Positions 1 to 10,655 are shown, counted from the first letter of the stretch. The stretch: DNA of 39,336 nt from Deltaproteobacteria bacterium (GCA_003696105.1 RFGE01000209.1:1-39336), one strand, 5' to 3'. Notes: generated by a model not told the origin, from the sequence alone. Program-made: numbers and translations.

Positions 1-512
1 ACGTGCGCCGTGATCTGCCGGTCGACGCCGGCATCGGCCTCGTCGACGAGGTCGTGCTGCATGCCGGAGACGGATCCGCAGTCGACCGCCGGCCGCACGT
101 CTCCGCCGCCCCGCGTCCCCCCGGACTGCGCGCGCGCCTCCGCCAACAGCGCGTCCACCTCCTGGCTGCGATACGCCGTCGGAATCTCAATGGTGGGATC
201 GATGGACACCGCGTCGATGAACTGGACCAACGCCGCATCGCGGTCCCCGAACCCGCTGAACTCGACGATGCCGAGAAACATGTGGGTCTGCGCGACGACC
301 TTGTGGCGATCCAGCTTGCTCCGTTTCGCGAGTGCGAGCGCCTCGGTGAGGCCCTTTTTCGCGGCCTCGTAGTCGAGCAGGTCGTAGTTCTCCATCGCCT
401 CGCGGTTCTTGCGCTCGATCGCCTTGACCGCGCGGCTGTCGGCGCGAGCGACCGCCGGCGCGGCGAGGGCGCCGACCACGGCGCATACCACTGTCCATCG
501 TCCGTGCTTCAT
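1..512 (-). CDS. Secreted helical (TPR-like) protein, 3' end outside window
   Basis: The reading frame opens at the ATG at 512 and runs off the left edge without a stop, so the C-terminus is missing. A GGAG Shine-Dalgarno motif lies five bases before the ATG. The first 25 residues form a signal peptide (hydrophobic VVCAVVGALAAPAVARA). The following part is helical and resembles a TPR-like solute-free scaffold: repeated Ala/Leu/Lys-rich helices with a motif LDYEAAKKGLTEAL and later AALVQFIDAVSIDP. It is the last gene of a three-gene operon, 16 bases after the OmpA gene, which suggests a periplasmic or outer-membrane accessory role. I do not recognise a specific family; the function is unknown. 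Confidence 0.75.
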   Translation of the reverse strand, partial: MKHGRWTVVCAVVGALAAPAVARADSRAVKAIERKNREAMENYDLLDYEAAKKGLTEALALAKRSKLDRHKVVAQTHMFLGIVEFSGFGDRDAALVQFIDAVSIDPTIEIPTAYRSQEVDALLAEARAQSGGTRGGGDVRPAVDCGSVSGMQHDLVDEADAGVDRQITAH

Positions 513-528
513 CGTGACTCCATCGCCG

Positions 529-1652
<1,124 letters not shown>

Positions 1653-1656
<4 letters not shown>

Positions 1657-2066
1657 GGTTCCTCGCGTTTCGGAGGCGGCGGCTCCTCGACGTCGATGTC
1701 GCTGAAGCCGTCGCCGCCGTCGGGCGCCGCGGCATCCAGCGGTGGCACGCGCTTCGAGGGGTCCTTGGCGACCTGCAGCGCCGCCTCCCGCGCCTTGTGC
1801 GCCGCGAACGCCGCCTTGCGCCCGAACCGGTTGGCAGCCTGGAAGTCGGCGAACGCGGCCTCCCTCCGCGCCTGGTGCAGATACTCGCGCGCCAGCGTCG
1901 ACCAATAGATGTAGCGCGCGTCGTCGTCGGTACTTACGGCGTCGGCCGCGGCGACTGCCCGGCCGGCCTTGCGCGTGACTTGATTGACGTACTCGATCGG
2001 ACCGCACGCGGCCGCGAACGCCGCGATCGCCACCACCGCCCCGACGTATTTCCCGGCCGTGCCCAT
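1653..2066 (-). CDS. DUF4398-like lipoprotein
   Basis: A 137-residue lipoprotein heading the OmpA operon. The signal peptide ends in a lipobox (AFAAACGP), and the mature part is helical with the Ala/Arg/Tyr pattern of DUF4398 (ARYIYWSTLAREYLHQARR, then FADFQAANRFGRKAAFAAH). The C-terminus is acidic and proline-rich. I take the ATG at 2066 because a GAGGG motif sits about six bases upstream; a GTG at 2072 would add two residues. A box reading TAGACC lies 10 bases before the ATG and could be the operon promoter. Its stop overlaps the OmpA start by four bases, so the two are probably translated together and act in the same envelope structure. Function beyond that is unknown. Confidence 0.8.
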
Positions 2067-2154
2067 CGCCACCCTCGGTCTATCACTGGTCCGCCCCCCG
2101 GATCAAGGATTCCAGGGGCTTGGGATCGAGCGCGGGCCAGCTCCCCGCGAACCG

Positions 2155-2700
2155 CTACCGGGCGCGAACGCGGCGCGAGTCGCGAAACAGTTCGAGTCCC
2201 ACGTACACCGCCGCCGCCCCGACCCCGAGCGCGACGACCACGAGGACGTAGCCGAGCTTGACGTCCATGAGATCGAGCGCGACGCCGTCGCGGTAGTCGC
2301 GAAAGCTGCCGTAGTGCAGCAGCCGGTCGCGGGCGGCGATCGCGACTGCGCCCGCCGCCACACCCGCGCCGATCGCCGCGTAGCGCGCCGCCCGCGCGCG
2401 GTCGGCGCGCACGAGCCGCGCCCCGAGGTAATAGCCGCCGATGAGCGCGCCCGCGGTGGCCGCGACCACGGGGACGACCGCCAGCGACGGGACGTCGGCC
2501 GGATCGATCCAATACATCCACAGCCACGCCGGGTGCGCCAGATACAGGTACAGGACGACCGGCACCATGACGACGCCGCAAAACGACAGCACGAGCAGGA
2601 ACGCGGGGGCGGCGAACGGCCCGTCCGCGCGCACGCGATCGCGCGCGCACAGGGAAAATGCGAGGCCGAACAGCGCGTTGAGCAGCAGGACGATCGGAAT
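2155..2700 (-). CDS. Small multi-pass membrane protein, probable ATT start
   Basis: The 181-residue product has about four hydrophobic segments: an N-terminal one (IVLLLNALFGLAFSLC), a second near FLLVLSFCGVVMVPVVLYLYL, a third near VVPVVAATAGALIGGYYLGA, and a C-terminal one near LGYVLVVVALGVGAAAVYVGL. It has a short basic C-terminus. No ATG or GTG lies in frame near the start. An ATT at 2700 is preceded by GAGGAG with a seven-base gap, which is the best ribosome site here; a TTG at 2766 lacks one. The gene follows a glycosyltransferase on the same strand after 130 non-coding bases. I do not recognise the family; it may be a membrane partner of the glycosyltransferase, but this is only a positional inference. 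Confidence 0.65.
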   Translation of the reverse strand: MPIVLLLNALFGLAFSLCARDRVRADGPFAAPAFLLVLSFCGVVMVPVVLYLYLAHPAWLWMYWIDPADVPSLAVVPVVAATAGALIGGYYLGARLVRADRARAARYAAIGAGVAAGAVAIAARDRLLHYGSFRDYRDGVALDLMDVKLGYVLVVVALGVGAAAVYVGLELFRDSRRVRAR

Positions 2701-2830
2701 GGCGCGACTCCTCGGACGGCTACGTGGCTCCCAGCGTGCCGCGCGCCCCGGGCGACGAGCGTGCAAGGGCGGCGGCGATGTGCATCGGGTTCCCAGGCTA
2801 CCACGGTCGCGCGAGCCCGCGCGCCGCGCG

Positions 2831-4489
2831 TCACTCCGGGTCGGGCGCGGGCGCCGCCTCGCCCGTGTCGTCCGGTGCGTCGTCGCCGAGCAGCGGCGCC
2901 GCCGCCGCGAACATGCCGATGACCGGCTCGTCCTCGTCGGGCGCGGCGCCCTGTGGTACCCGCTCGCTGGCCGGACTCGGCACCTCGAGTTCCCCCGCGA
3001 CGAACCGATTTTCGCGCAGCGCGGTGGCGGTCCGCGTGCGCGGGATGTCGATCGGCACGGCGCCGGACGCGGTGCCCGGCGGTGCGACGACCCACTCGGA
3101 CGCACCGGCGACCGGGCTCTCGTCGGTCCGTTCGGCCAGCGGCATCGACACCTCGACGTTGGTGGGGTCGTCCGCCGCTTCCGGCGCAAACGGCGCGGGC
3201 GCCGCGAACAGCGATTCCGCGTCCGTGTCGGCCGACCGGACGGGCGGGCGCGCGTCGTCGTCGACCGGCTCGAGCTGCGAGTCGGTGACCTCGGCGGTCT
3301 CGTCGCGCTCGTGCAGCGGGCCGAACACGCGCGGGCCGGTGTCGGTCGTCTCGGGCAAGTCCGCGACCAACGGTTCGTACGCCGCCAGCAGCTCGCGGCG
3401 CGTCGCGGCGGCGGTGTAGCCGGCGCGAACCCGGTCGTACGCGGCCCGCGCGAGCCGGTCGCGCAGCGCCGGATCCGCGAGCAGCCGCAGGATCTGGGCG
3501 GCGAGATCGGTCGGATCGCCCGGCTCGAACAGGACCCCGTGCTGGCCGTCGTCCACCACAAGCCGGACGGTGCCGCAGCGCGGCGCGACGAGCACCCGGC
3601 GGCAGGCCATGTACTCGAGCAGTTTGGTCGGGTACAGCGCCGTCGGTTGGCGCGCCAGTTCCAGCGCCATCGGCGCGACGCAGATCGTCGCGGCTGCGAG
3701 CTCCTCGGGCACGCGCTCGTTGTCCACCGCGCCCGGTACCCACACGCGCTGGCTCAACCCGTACTTGGCGATGTCGCGCCGCAGCACGTCGACGAAGCCG
3801 GGATCGACCGGGCCGATCAGCGCGAGATGCGCGTCGGTGCGGGTGACGACCTCGACCATCGCGCGCAGCAGCGCACGGATGCCGCGGCCGCGCCGGATCA
3901 TGCCCGCGTAGACGATGCGCGCCGGCCCCGGGCGGGCGTGATCCCAGTCGAAGCGATCGACGTCCACCCCCGGCGGCACGAGGCGCACGCGGTCGCCGGC
4001 GCCGCGCGACGACAGATACCGCGCCGCCGGCTCCGTCGGCGCCAGCACGAGATCCGCAGCGGCCAGACACGCCTGCTCGTCGCGCGCGAGCGCCGCCTGC
4101 AGCGCCTCGTCGGGGATCGGCGCCTGCGCCATCGGACCGCGGGCGACGTCGAACACCGTGCGAAGCTTGAGCCGATCGCGCAGCTCCATGACCGGCACGC
4201 CCGCCCAACCGTCGCGAAAGTGGACGACGTCGTACTCGGCCCCCTCGAGCTGGCGGCGCAGCGCGCGACGGAAGGCGTCGATCTGTTTGGTGACCGGCGC
4301 CTCCGGGACCGGCACGCGAAGCATCCGCGTCCGCCGGTACTGCTCCACGTAGGCCTGCTCGCCGCGACGGATCGTGAGCACTTCGACCTGGTGGCGGCCC
4401 GACAGCGCGCGCAACACGTGCGGAATCTGCACCCCGACCCGGTGAGGGCCCGGGACGGCGCAAAACCCGGTGACGAGGATGCGAGCCAT
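2831..4489 (-). CDS. GT4-type glycosyltransferase with long acidic C-terminal tail
   Basis: A 552-residue protein. Residues 1-375 form a GT-B fold glycosyltransferase: N-terminal glycine-containing loop (GPHRVGVQIPHVLRAL, residues 14-29), acceptor-side Rossmann fold, then the donor domain beginning at RIVYAGMIRRGRG (about 191-203). The GT4 acidic region is seen as PTKLLEYMACR (287-297), with Glu292 in the conserved position, followed by GVLFEPGDPTDLA. Residues from about 380 to the end are low-complexity, acidic and proline-rich with no domain I recognise, probably disordered and cytoplasmic. It likely transfers a sugar from a nucleotide donor in surface polysaccharide or glycolipid synthesis; donor and acceptor cannot be told. 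The start ATG at 4489 gives a standard GT-B N-terminus. Confidence 0.88.
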   Translation of the reverse strand: MARILVTGFCAVPGPHRVGVQIPHVLRALSGRHQVEVLTIRRGEQAYVEQYRRTRMLRVPVPEAPVTKQIDAFRRALRRQLEGAEYDVVHFRDGWAGVPVMELRDRLKLRTVFDVARGPMAQAPIPDEALQAALARDEQACLAAADLVLAPTEPAARYLSSRGAGDRVRLVPPGVDVDRFDWDHARPGPARIVYAGMIRRGRGIRALLRAMVEVVTRTDAHLALIGPVDPGFVDVLRRDIAKYGLSQRVWVPGAVDNERVPEELAAATICVAPMALELARQPTALYPTKLLEYMACRRVLVAPRCGTVRLVVDDGQHGVLFEPGDPTDLAAQILRLLADPALRDRLARAAYDRVRAGYTAAATRRELLAAYEPLVADLPETTDTGPRVFGPLHERDETAEVTDSQLEPVDDDARPPVRSADTDAESLFAAPAPFAPEAADDPTNVEVSMPLAERTDESPVAGASEWVVAPPGTASGAVPIDIPRTRTATALRENRFVAGELEVPSPASERVPQGAAPDEDEPVIGMFAAAAPLLGDDAPDDTGEAAPAPDPE

Positions 4490-4592
4490 CGCGGTTCCGA
4501 ATTCAACTGTGCAGCACGACAGCTTGAAACTGCTGCGCCATTAGGATACTACGGCTCCGGCAACGGCGCTCGACGACGACGAGGAGTCACCG

Positions 4593-4847
4593 GTGAACAG
4601 ACTCATAGCCTACCTGCGCGACAACCTGATCATCGATTTCCAGGGCGACCTGACGCTGGAGATGGTCCGCGACTTCTTGCGCGACGACGACTCGCGCGAG
4701 TCGCGCCAGCTGCTGGCGAAGCTCGTCGAGGAGCGCGGGGTCAACGACATGCTCATCGCGATCGCCGACTGCCTGATCGACGACATTCGCGCGAAGTTGT
4801 CCGACGACCTGTTGCGCGAGCAGCTGCGCGCGTACGCCGAGAGCTGA
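4593..4847 (+). CDS. Small helical protein of unknown function
   Basis: An 84-residue product beginning at GTG 4593, preceded by a clear GAGGAG ribosome site seven bases upstream. The sequence is amphipathic and highly charged (FLRDDDSRESRQLLAKLVEE), predicted all-helical, with one Cys and no signal peptide or membrane segment, so probably cytosolic. It is transcribed divergently from the glycosyltransferase and converges on the M28 peptidase. A TTGAAA box at 4524 with GATACT at 4545-4550 upstream could be its promoter, though the 15-base spacing is short. I recognise no family. Confidence 0.7.
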   Translation: MNRLIAYLRDNLIIDFQGDLTLEMVRDFLRDDDSRESRQLLAKLVEERGVNDMLIAIADCLIDDIRAKLSDDLLREQLRAYAES

Positions 4848-4878
4848 GCCGGCCGCGCCCGCGCCGCGCGCCCGGCGT

Positions 4879-5841
4879 TCACCGCACGCCCGCGACGTCG
4901 GCGACGACCCGCGTCGCCAGGCGCGCAATCCGCACCATCTGGTCGGGGCGCAGCCGGTCCGGCGTATCGGTCGGCTCGTGGTAGTCGCGGTGCAGGCCGG
5001 TGGACAGATGGATCGTCGCCACGCCGCGCTGGCGAAACCACCAGTCGTCGGTGCGGCGATCCATGCCGAGCCACGCCAGCATCCGCGCGGTGCCGGCGAC
5101 GACCTGCAGCCGTTCGGCGCGCGCCGCCGCCATCACGAGGCGCCGCGCCCTCGCGTCGGCCTCGATGCCGACCACGCCGACTGCGCGGGGCCGCCCGCTA
5201 CCGAGCCACTCGAACAGATTGCGTCCGACCATGTCGAAGTTGACGACCAGTTCGGTCGCGTCGAGCGGCCACACCGGGTCGTCGACGTAGGCGCGGGACC
5301 CGCGCAGGCCGGGCTCCTCGGCGCCGAACGCGATGAACACCAACGTCCGTCGCGACGGCCGATCCGCCACCGCGCGCATCACCGCGAGCATCACCGCGAC
5401 GCCCGACGCGTTGTCGTCGGCGCCGGGGTAGACCGTGCCGTCGGGGCCGACGCCGAGGTGGTCGTAGTGCGCCGACACGACGACTGCGCGCGGGCCGGCG
5501 CGCCGCACACCGACGACGTTGATCGCGCCGTCTCCGATCGGTTGGCGCACGACGTCGAGCCCCGCCTCGGCAAACCGCGCGGCGACCCACTCGGCCGCGG
5601 CGCGGCCGCCCGGCTGGTACGAACCGCGCCCGGCAAACTCCGGGGCGCACAGGCGCGCCACGTCCGCGACGATCGCGCCGGGGTCGATGCGGGCGTGCGG
5701 CGCCACCGAGGCGGCGCGGCGGGGGGCCGCGGCGGCCGGCGCGCCGAGGGGGCGCCCCGCGGCAGTGCGCGGCGCCGACGGCGAGCTGCACGTGGCCGCC
5801 GCGACGGCCGCAGCCGCAGTGACGCCGGCGAGCGCACCCAT
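4879..5841 (-). CDS. M28-family zinc peptidase, putative lipoprotein
   Basis: A 320-residue M28 (aminopeptidase Y/Q-like) metallopeptidase. All expected two-zinc ligands are visible: His125 and Asp127 in SAHYDHLG, Asp142 in GADDNASG, catalytic Glu175 with ligand Glu176 in AEEPGLRGS, Asp203 in NFDMVGR, and His288 near [11 protein letters not shown] start at ATG 5841 because it yields a lipoprotein signal ending in AAATC (Cys18); the frame remains open 30 codons further upstream but without a sensible signal sequence. The exported enzyme probably trims N-terminal residues from peptides at the cell surface or periplasm. It is divergent from the small membrane protein at 5916. Specificity cannot be read from sequence. 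Confidence 0.92.
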   Translation of the reverse strand: MGALAGVTAAAAVAAATCSSPSAPRTAAGRPLGAPAAAAPRRAASVAPHARIDPGAIVADVARLCAPEFAGRGSYQPGGRAAAEWVAARFAEAGLDVVRQPIGDGAINVVGVRRAGPRAVVVSAHYDHLGVGPDGTVYPGADDNASGVAVMLAVMRAVADRPSRRTLVFIAFGAEEPGLRGSRAYVDDPVWPLDATELVVNFDMVGRNLFEWLGSGRPRAVGVVGIEADARARRLVMAAARAERLQVVAGTARMLAWLGMDRRTDDWWFRQRGVATIHLSTGLHRDYHEPTDTPDRLRPDQMVRIARLATRVVADVAGVR

Positions 5842-5915
5842 ACCGACAGGATATCGCGCGGCCGCGAGCGTGCTACTCTGCGTAGCGCGGTCACAACGGC
5901 CGCTCAGGAGGATCC

Positions 5916-6188
5916 ATGTCGGAATCACCATCGAGAATGGCGACCTACGTGGGCGCTGCGCTGGTCGTGGCGGCGTTGATCATCGCCGCCGCCGGAGGGT
6001 TTTCGAGCGGGTCGCTCGTCGGCGCGCTCGTCGCCGTCGCGGCCGTCGTCCCCGCCGGGGTCGGCATGTGGAAGGGGATGCAGGAAAAGACGCAGACGGG
6101 CCTCGGCCTGGCGCTGCTCGTGTTCCTCGCAGCGCTCGCGACGGCGGGCATCCTCGTGGTCCTCAAGGTCATCGACTGGCTGCGGTAG
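5916..6188 (+). CDS. Small membrane protein, three hydrophobic segments
   Basis: A 90-residue inner-membrane protein. Hydrophobic segments are near residues 9-27, 34-50 and 63-86, separated by short loops; a basic/amphipathic stretch ([12 protein letters not shown]) lies before the last one. The ATG at 5916 has a strong AGGAGG ribosome site. A TGCTACTCT box at 5871-5879 is a plausible extended -10 promoter, giving a short leader. No family is recognised. It precedes the ApbE gene by about 150 bases but a functional link is not shown. Confidence 0.75.
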   Translation: MSESPSRMATYVGAALVVAALIIAAAGGFSSGSLVGALVAVAAVVPAGVGMWKGMQEKTQTGLGLALLVFLAALATAGILVVLKVIDWLR

Positions 6189-6344
6189 TGGCTGCGACAC
6201 GTCGACCGACCGCGGCGGCGACCGCCGCGCTTGCGATGAACGATGACGGCGCCGCGCAGCGCGACGGCCGCGCGGCGTGACGCGGGGGATGGACCGCCGA
6301 TGCGTTGCACCGGTGACGCGAGCACACCGAGGACGCGGCGGCCG

Positions 6345-7397
<1,053 letters not shown>

Positions 7398-7482
7398 CGA
7401 CGTTTCCCCGCCGCACGCCCGCGGGCCCCGAGTTTCGGGTGGGCCGTTCGCGCCGCCCGCCAGCCCAATCGCGCCCCGTCGC

Positions 7483-8454
7483 ATGCCGCCCATCGAGCGC
7501 ATGATGCGCGTCGCGCACGGCGCGGTGCGGGCGCGGCGCGCGCTGCGCGGCCCGATGCGCCCGACCTGGTCGTCGGAAACCGAAACGCTCGCGACGTTCC
7601 TGCACGTCTACGCACGCCAGTCGATCCGGTTGCCGATCCGCTGGCAGCGGCGCGCCGCCGAGACCGCGCTGCTGCGCACGGACGCGGTCGCCCGCGTGGC
7701 ATGCGAGCGCGTCGATGCCTGCGGCGTACCCGCCGAGTGGCTGTACGCGCCCGGCTGCGATCGGTCTCGCACTCTGTTGTACCTGCACGGAGGCGGCTAC
7801 GTGATCGGCTCGCCCGAATCCCACCGCGACTTCCTGTCGCGGCTGGCCGAGGCTGCCGGCATCGCGGTGCTCGCGCCCGACTACCGGCTCGCGCCCGAGT
7901 ACCGCTATCCGGCGCAGCTCGACGACGCTCTCGCCGTCTACCGCTGGCTCCTCGACCGCGGGGTGTCGCCGGAATCGATCGCCGTCGCCGGCGAGTCGGC
8001 CGGCGGCAACCTCGCGGCCGCGCTGCTCATTGCGCTGCGCGACGGCGCGGGCCCCCTGCCGGCCGCGTGGGCCCTGCTGTCGCCGTGGGTCGACCTCGCC
8101 GGCCGGTCCGCGTCGATCCGCGACCACGCCCGCTACGACTACCTGTCCCGCGCCACCCTCGAATTTGCCGCGCGCGCGTTCTGCCCGGCGGACATGTCGC
8201 GCGAGGACCCGCGCGTGTCCCCCGTGCATGCCGACCTCACCGGCCTGCCGCCGCTGCTCGTCCACGTCGGCGGCGCAGAGTGCTTACTCGACGAGGGGCT
8301 GCGGTTCGCGCGGCGCGCGCGCGACGCCGGCGTCTCGGTCGACCTCGACGTATGGCCCGACATGATCCACGCCTGGCACCTGTACTCGCTGTTGCCCGAG
8401 GCGCACGCCGCGACGGCTCGCGTCGGCGCGTTCGCCGCGCACCACACGCGCTAG
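7483..8454 (+). CDS. Alpha/beta hydrolase, hormone-sensitive-lipase type (family IV esterase)
   Basis: A 323-residue esterase or lipase acting on short acyl esters. The oxyanion-hole motif HGGG is at residues 102-105, the nucleophile Ser172 in GESAGG, the acid Asp270 in LLDEGLRF and the base His296 in PDMIHAWH; spacing and the DYRLAPEYRYPAQLDD segment match the HSL family. There is no signal peptide, so it is probably cytosolic. ATG 7483 is used; ATGs at 7501 and 7504 are also possible, and no clear ribosome site decides. The stop codon TAG is part of the CTAG duplicated by the adjacent 174-bp mobile element, so the insertion lies exactly at the end of the gene and may have shortened or replaced the native terminus. 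Confidence 0.93.
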   Translation: MPPIERMMRVAHGAVRARRALRGPMRPTWSSETETLATFLHVYARQSIRLPIRWQRRAAETALLRTDAVARVACERVDACGVPAEWLYAPGCDRSRTLLYLHGGGYVIGSPESHRDFLSRLAEAAGIAVLAPDYRLAPEYRYPAQLDDALAVYRWLLDRGVSPESIAVAGESAGGNLAAALLIALRDGAGPLPAAWALLSPWVDLAGRSASIRDHARYDYLSRATLEFAARAFCPADMSREDPRVSPVHADLTGLPPLLVHVGGAECLLDEGLRFARRARDAGVSVDLDVWPDMIHAWHLYSLLPEAHAATARVGAFAAHHTR

Positions 8455-8632
8455 GAGGCTGTTGCGCATAGCCGCTGGCTGCGGTCGCGATCTGCGGGCG
8501 ATCGTCGGCGTACGTCCTCGCGCCCTTCGGTACCGTATGTTGATACGCGCCCTCGTGCGCTACGGGCGTGCGCCGAACCTCGCCTCGCATCTCGCAACCT
8601 CGCGGGCGCGCCTATGCGCGACAGCCTGCTAG
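8451..8632 (+). mobile_element. MITE-like element copy A with CTAG target duplication
   Basis: A 174-bp core (8455-8628) flanked by CTAG on both sides. Its ends are inverted repeats: left GAGGCTGTTGCGC, right reading CAGGCTGTCGCGC on the other strand. It aligns without gaps to copies at 20608 and 26480 (about 87-90% identity by eye). It has no room for a transposase. The 4-bp CTAG duplication and TGTTGC-type ends fit a non-autonomous relative of an IS5-type DDE element, which is an inference. It sits between two converging genes, and its left CTAG contributes the hydrolase stop codon. Confidence 0.8.
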
Positions 8633-8640
8633 CCGCCGGG

Positions 8641-8937
8641 TCACGGGCGAAACGGCTGGTCGTCCTCGCCGCGCGCCGGCGTCGCCAGTCTACGCGCGAC
8701 GGCGGCCTGCTCGTCTTCCGTGAGGCGGCGAACGTAGACCCCGGCCGCCTCGATCGTGCGCGCGCCGAAAAATCCCTCCGACACGGCGTACTCGACCTCG
8801 ACGACCGTATACGGGTCCTCGCCGAGCCACAACAGCTCGTGCTTGCGCGGAATGCCGACCCACGAACTGAGCGTGAACTTCTCGCGCTTGCCGTCGTCGC
8901 GGAGTACCACGAGCGTGATTCGATCGGTCGTCGTCAT
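8641..8937 (-). CDS. Small conserved-looking protein coupled to the double-GNAT gene
   Basis: A 98-residue product starting at ATG 8937, which overlaps the upstream GNAT stop as ATGA, so translation is probably coupled. The N-terminal half looks like beta strands (ITLVVLRDDGKREKFTLSSW, then PYTVVEVEYAVSEG), and the C-terminal half is helical and charged. There is no signal peptide or membrane segment. I do not recognise the family. The genetic linkage suggests a role alongside the acetyltransferase. The stop lies just eight bases beyond the mobile element copy A. Confidence 0.75.
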   Translation of the reverse strand: MTTTDRITLVVLRDDGKREKFTLSSWVGIPRKHELLWLGEDPYTVVEVEYAVSEGFFGARTIEAAGVYVRRLTEDEQAAVARRLATPARGEDDQPFRP

Positions 8938-10640
8938 GCCAATCCCAACAGCTGTTTCGCCTGCGGATCCGGCGGGCGGACGGTGACCCGCTCGACGCCG
9001 GCCATGCGAGCATAGACGATGTCGGCGACGGCCGTGTACGCCGCTTTTTCGAACGCGCGCACGCTCGCGACATTGTTCGGCTCGATCAGCGCCCACGACC
9101 GGTACACGTCGCGGGCGCGCAGTTGTTTGGCCAAAAACTCGAGCATGGCGGGCGCCACGTTGCGGCCGCGCGCCGCGGGCGCGACGAATACGTCGTGGAT
9201 GTAGCACTCGTGCGGGCCGGGACGGACCGCGCGCTCGAGTTCGGGCACCTCCACCGCGCTGCGCGCGCACCAGGCGATGCCAGCCGGCCGGCGATCGAGT
9301 CGCGCGAGCACGACCAGGTCGCCCCGGCCCCACTTGTGGCGGCCATAGGCCTCGTCGAGTTCGAGCGCAGACACCAGGTCGTCGCGGTCGGCATCCGACA
9401 GGGCGTCGAACGCGTCTTGCGACAACAAGCTCAACTCGAGTCCCGGCACCTCGGGGATACCGCGCGTCCACAATTCGCCCCGGTACAGGTGGAAGCGGCC
9501 GTACTTGGCGACCGACGCCGCGGCCGTACGGATGCGCGTCCACGCCGCGCGGGCGCCGGCCGCGGCTGCGGCGGGCGCCTCGCGGGCCGCGTCGACGCGG
9601 CGGCGCAGCGCGCCGTAGGTGCGCACGAGCGCCGCGGACGCCGACGCGTTGAAGATGCGCAGGCGCAGCGCTCGACGCCGTTGTACCGGCAACGGAGGCG
9701 GCGCGTATTCCGCCGCGCCGACGACGACGTCCATCGCCGTCAGGCCGCGCTCGATCGCCGCGCGGGCTTCCGCCGCGAGCAGTCGCGTGGCGGCGCCGCC
9801 GCTGGCTCGCTCGGGATCGACGGCGAGCGCGAGCACGACTGCACGATCGCCGTCGTCCACCACCAGGGCGCCCGCCATCGCCTCGCCCGCGTCGTCGTCG
9901 AGCCGCGCGAACCGCGCGTGGCCCGCCGCTCCCCACTGCCGAACCGCGTCCTCCAGCAGGCGCGTCGCCTCGGCGTCGGCCAGCGGACTCGGCTCGTCCC
10001 GATCCGCCCATTCGAGTCGCGACAGCCGGCGCAGCGCCGCGAGCCCCTTGCGCAGCGCCGCCGAATCTTCCACGTAGGCGCGCGCCCGGGGGTCAGGCGG
10101 CAACACCTCGTCGAGGTCGAACCCTCCCAGCGACAGGCTCACCCGCAACCAGGTCCCGCCCTCCGACGTGCGCACCCGCTTGCCGCTCGGGTCCATCCGC
10201 TGGACGAACAGCGCACGCAGGCGCGATACGTCGGGGATCGGTTGCAGGTCGACCACGTCCCACGGCGGGTCGACCGAGCGCAAAGCGTCGGCCATGGCGA
10301 CCGCACACGCCTGCTCGTAGCCCGGCTCGACCACGACCGACAGGTAGGGCGGATGGGGCCCGGCGTCGCCCATCATGCGCACCTCGCGCACACGGATGCC
10401 GCCCTCGGTCGCGGCGCGCCGGTAAAACGGCGCCACGCCGACGAGCCGGCCGCCGTCGCGCGCGGCGAGCACGAGCGGATCGGCGCCGAGCGCGTCGCGA
10501 TAGGCGCTCCACCACGCGAGCAGCCACGTCGGCCCGCGCAGCAGCGGCCCGTCCCCCACGCGATCCGCGAGCGCCTGCCAGTCGTCGCGCAGCGCGACGA
10601 CCTCGTCCGTTCGAGTCACCACGTCGAGGCCGATGGGCAC
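8934..10640 (-). CDS. Two-domain acetyltransferase: CelD/BcsL-like plus C-terminal GNAT
   Basis: A 568-residue protein starting at GTG 10640. Residues 1 to about 335 resemble CelD/BcsL (FemAB-like GNAT) proteins: DDWQALADRVGDGPLLRGPTW-like start, LLAWWSAY, GGRLVGVAPFYRR, and a later LALAVDPE strand. After a basic, alanine-rich linker (about 335-375), residues 380-550 form a second GNAT fold with YIHDVFVAPAARGRNVA, an acetyl-CoA pyrophosphate-loop region (RGRNVAPAMLEFLAK), and the terminal ALIEPNNVASVRAFEKAAY motif. Only the second domain has the full classical N-acetyltransferase signature. CelD-type domains are often found with exopolysaccharide genes, so an envelope polysaccharide or aminoacyl substrate is possible. 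It is divergent from the surface lipoprotein gene 29 bases away. Confidence 0.82.
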   Translation of the reverse strand: MPIGLDVVTRTDEVVALRDDWQALADRVGDGPLLRGPTWLLAWWSAYRDALGADPLVLAARDGGRLVGVAPFYRRAATEGGIRVREVRMMGDAGPHPPYLSVVVEPGYEQACAVAMADALRSVDPPWDVVDLQPIPDVSRLRALFVQRMDPSGKRVRTSEGGTWLRVSLSLGGFDLDEVLPPDPRARAYVEDSAALRKGLAALRRLSRLEWADRDEPSPLADAEATRLLEDAVRQWGAAGHARFARLDDDAGEAMAGALVVDDGDRAVVLALAVDPERASGGAATRLLAAEARAAIERGLTAMDVVVGAAEYAPPPLPVQRRRALRLRIFNASASAALVRTYGALRRRVDAAREAPAAAAAGARAAWTRIRTAAASVAKYGRFHLYRGELWTRGIPEVPGLELSLLSQDAFDALSDADRDDLVSALELDEAYGRHKWGRGDLVVLARLDRRPAGIAWCARSAVEVPELERAVRPGPHECYIHDVFVAPAARGRNVAPAMLEFLAKQLRARDVYRSWALIEPNNVASVRAFEKAAYTAVADIVYARMAGVERVTVRPPDPQAKQLLGLA

Positions 10641-10655
10641 GCTGCCACCTTACGG

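Noticed and set aside
1657-2007. Extended OmpA protein starting near 2007
   Set aside because: The added residues overlap the DUF4398 gene in another frame, are arginine-rich and precede an internal lipoprotein signal.
6243-6344. N-terminal extension of the ApbE protein from ATG 6243
   Set aside because: It would put about 34 low-complexity residues before a good signal peptide.
8455-8628. The 174-bp element as a short coding gene
   Set aside because: It has open frames only because of base composition, no consistent start with a ribosome site, and inverted ends with target duplications that fit a mobile element.
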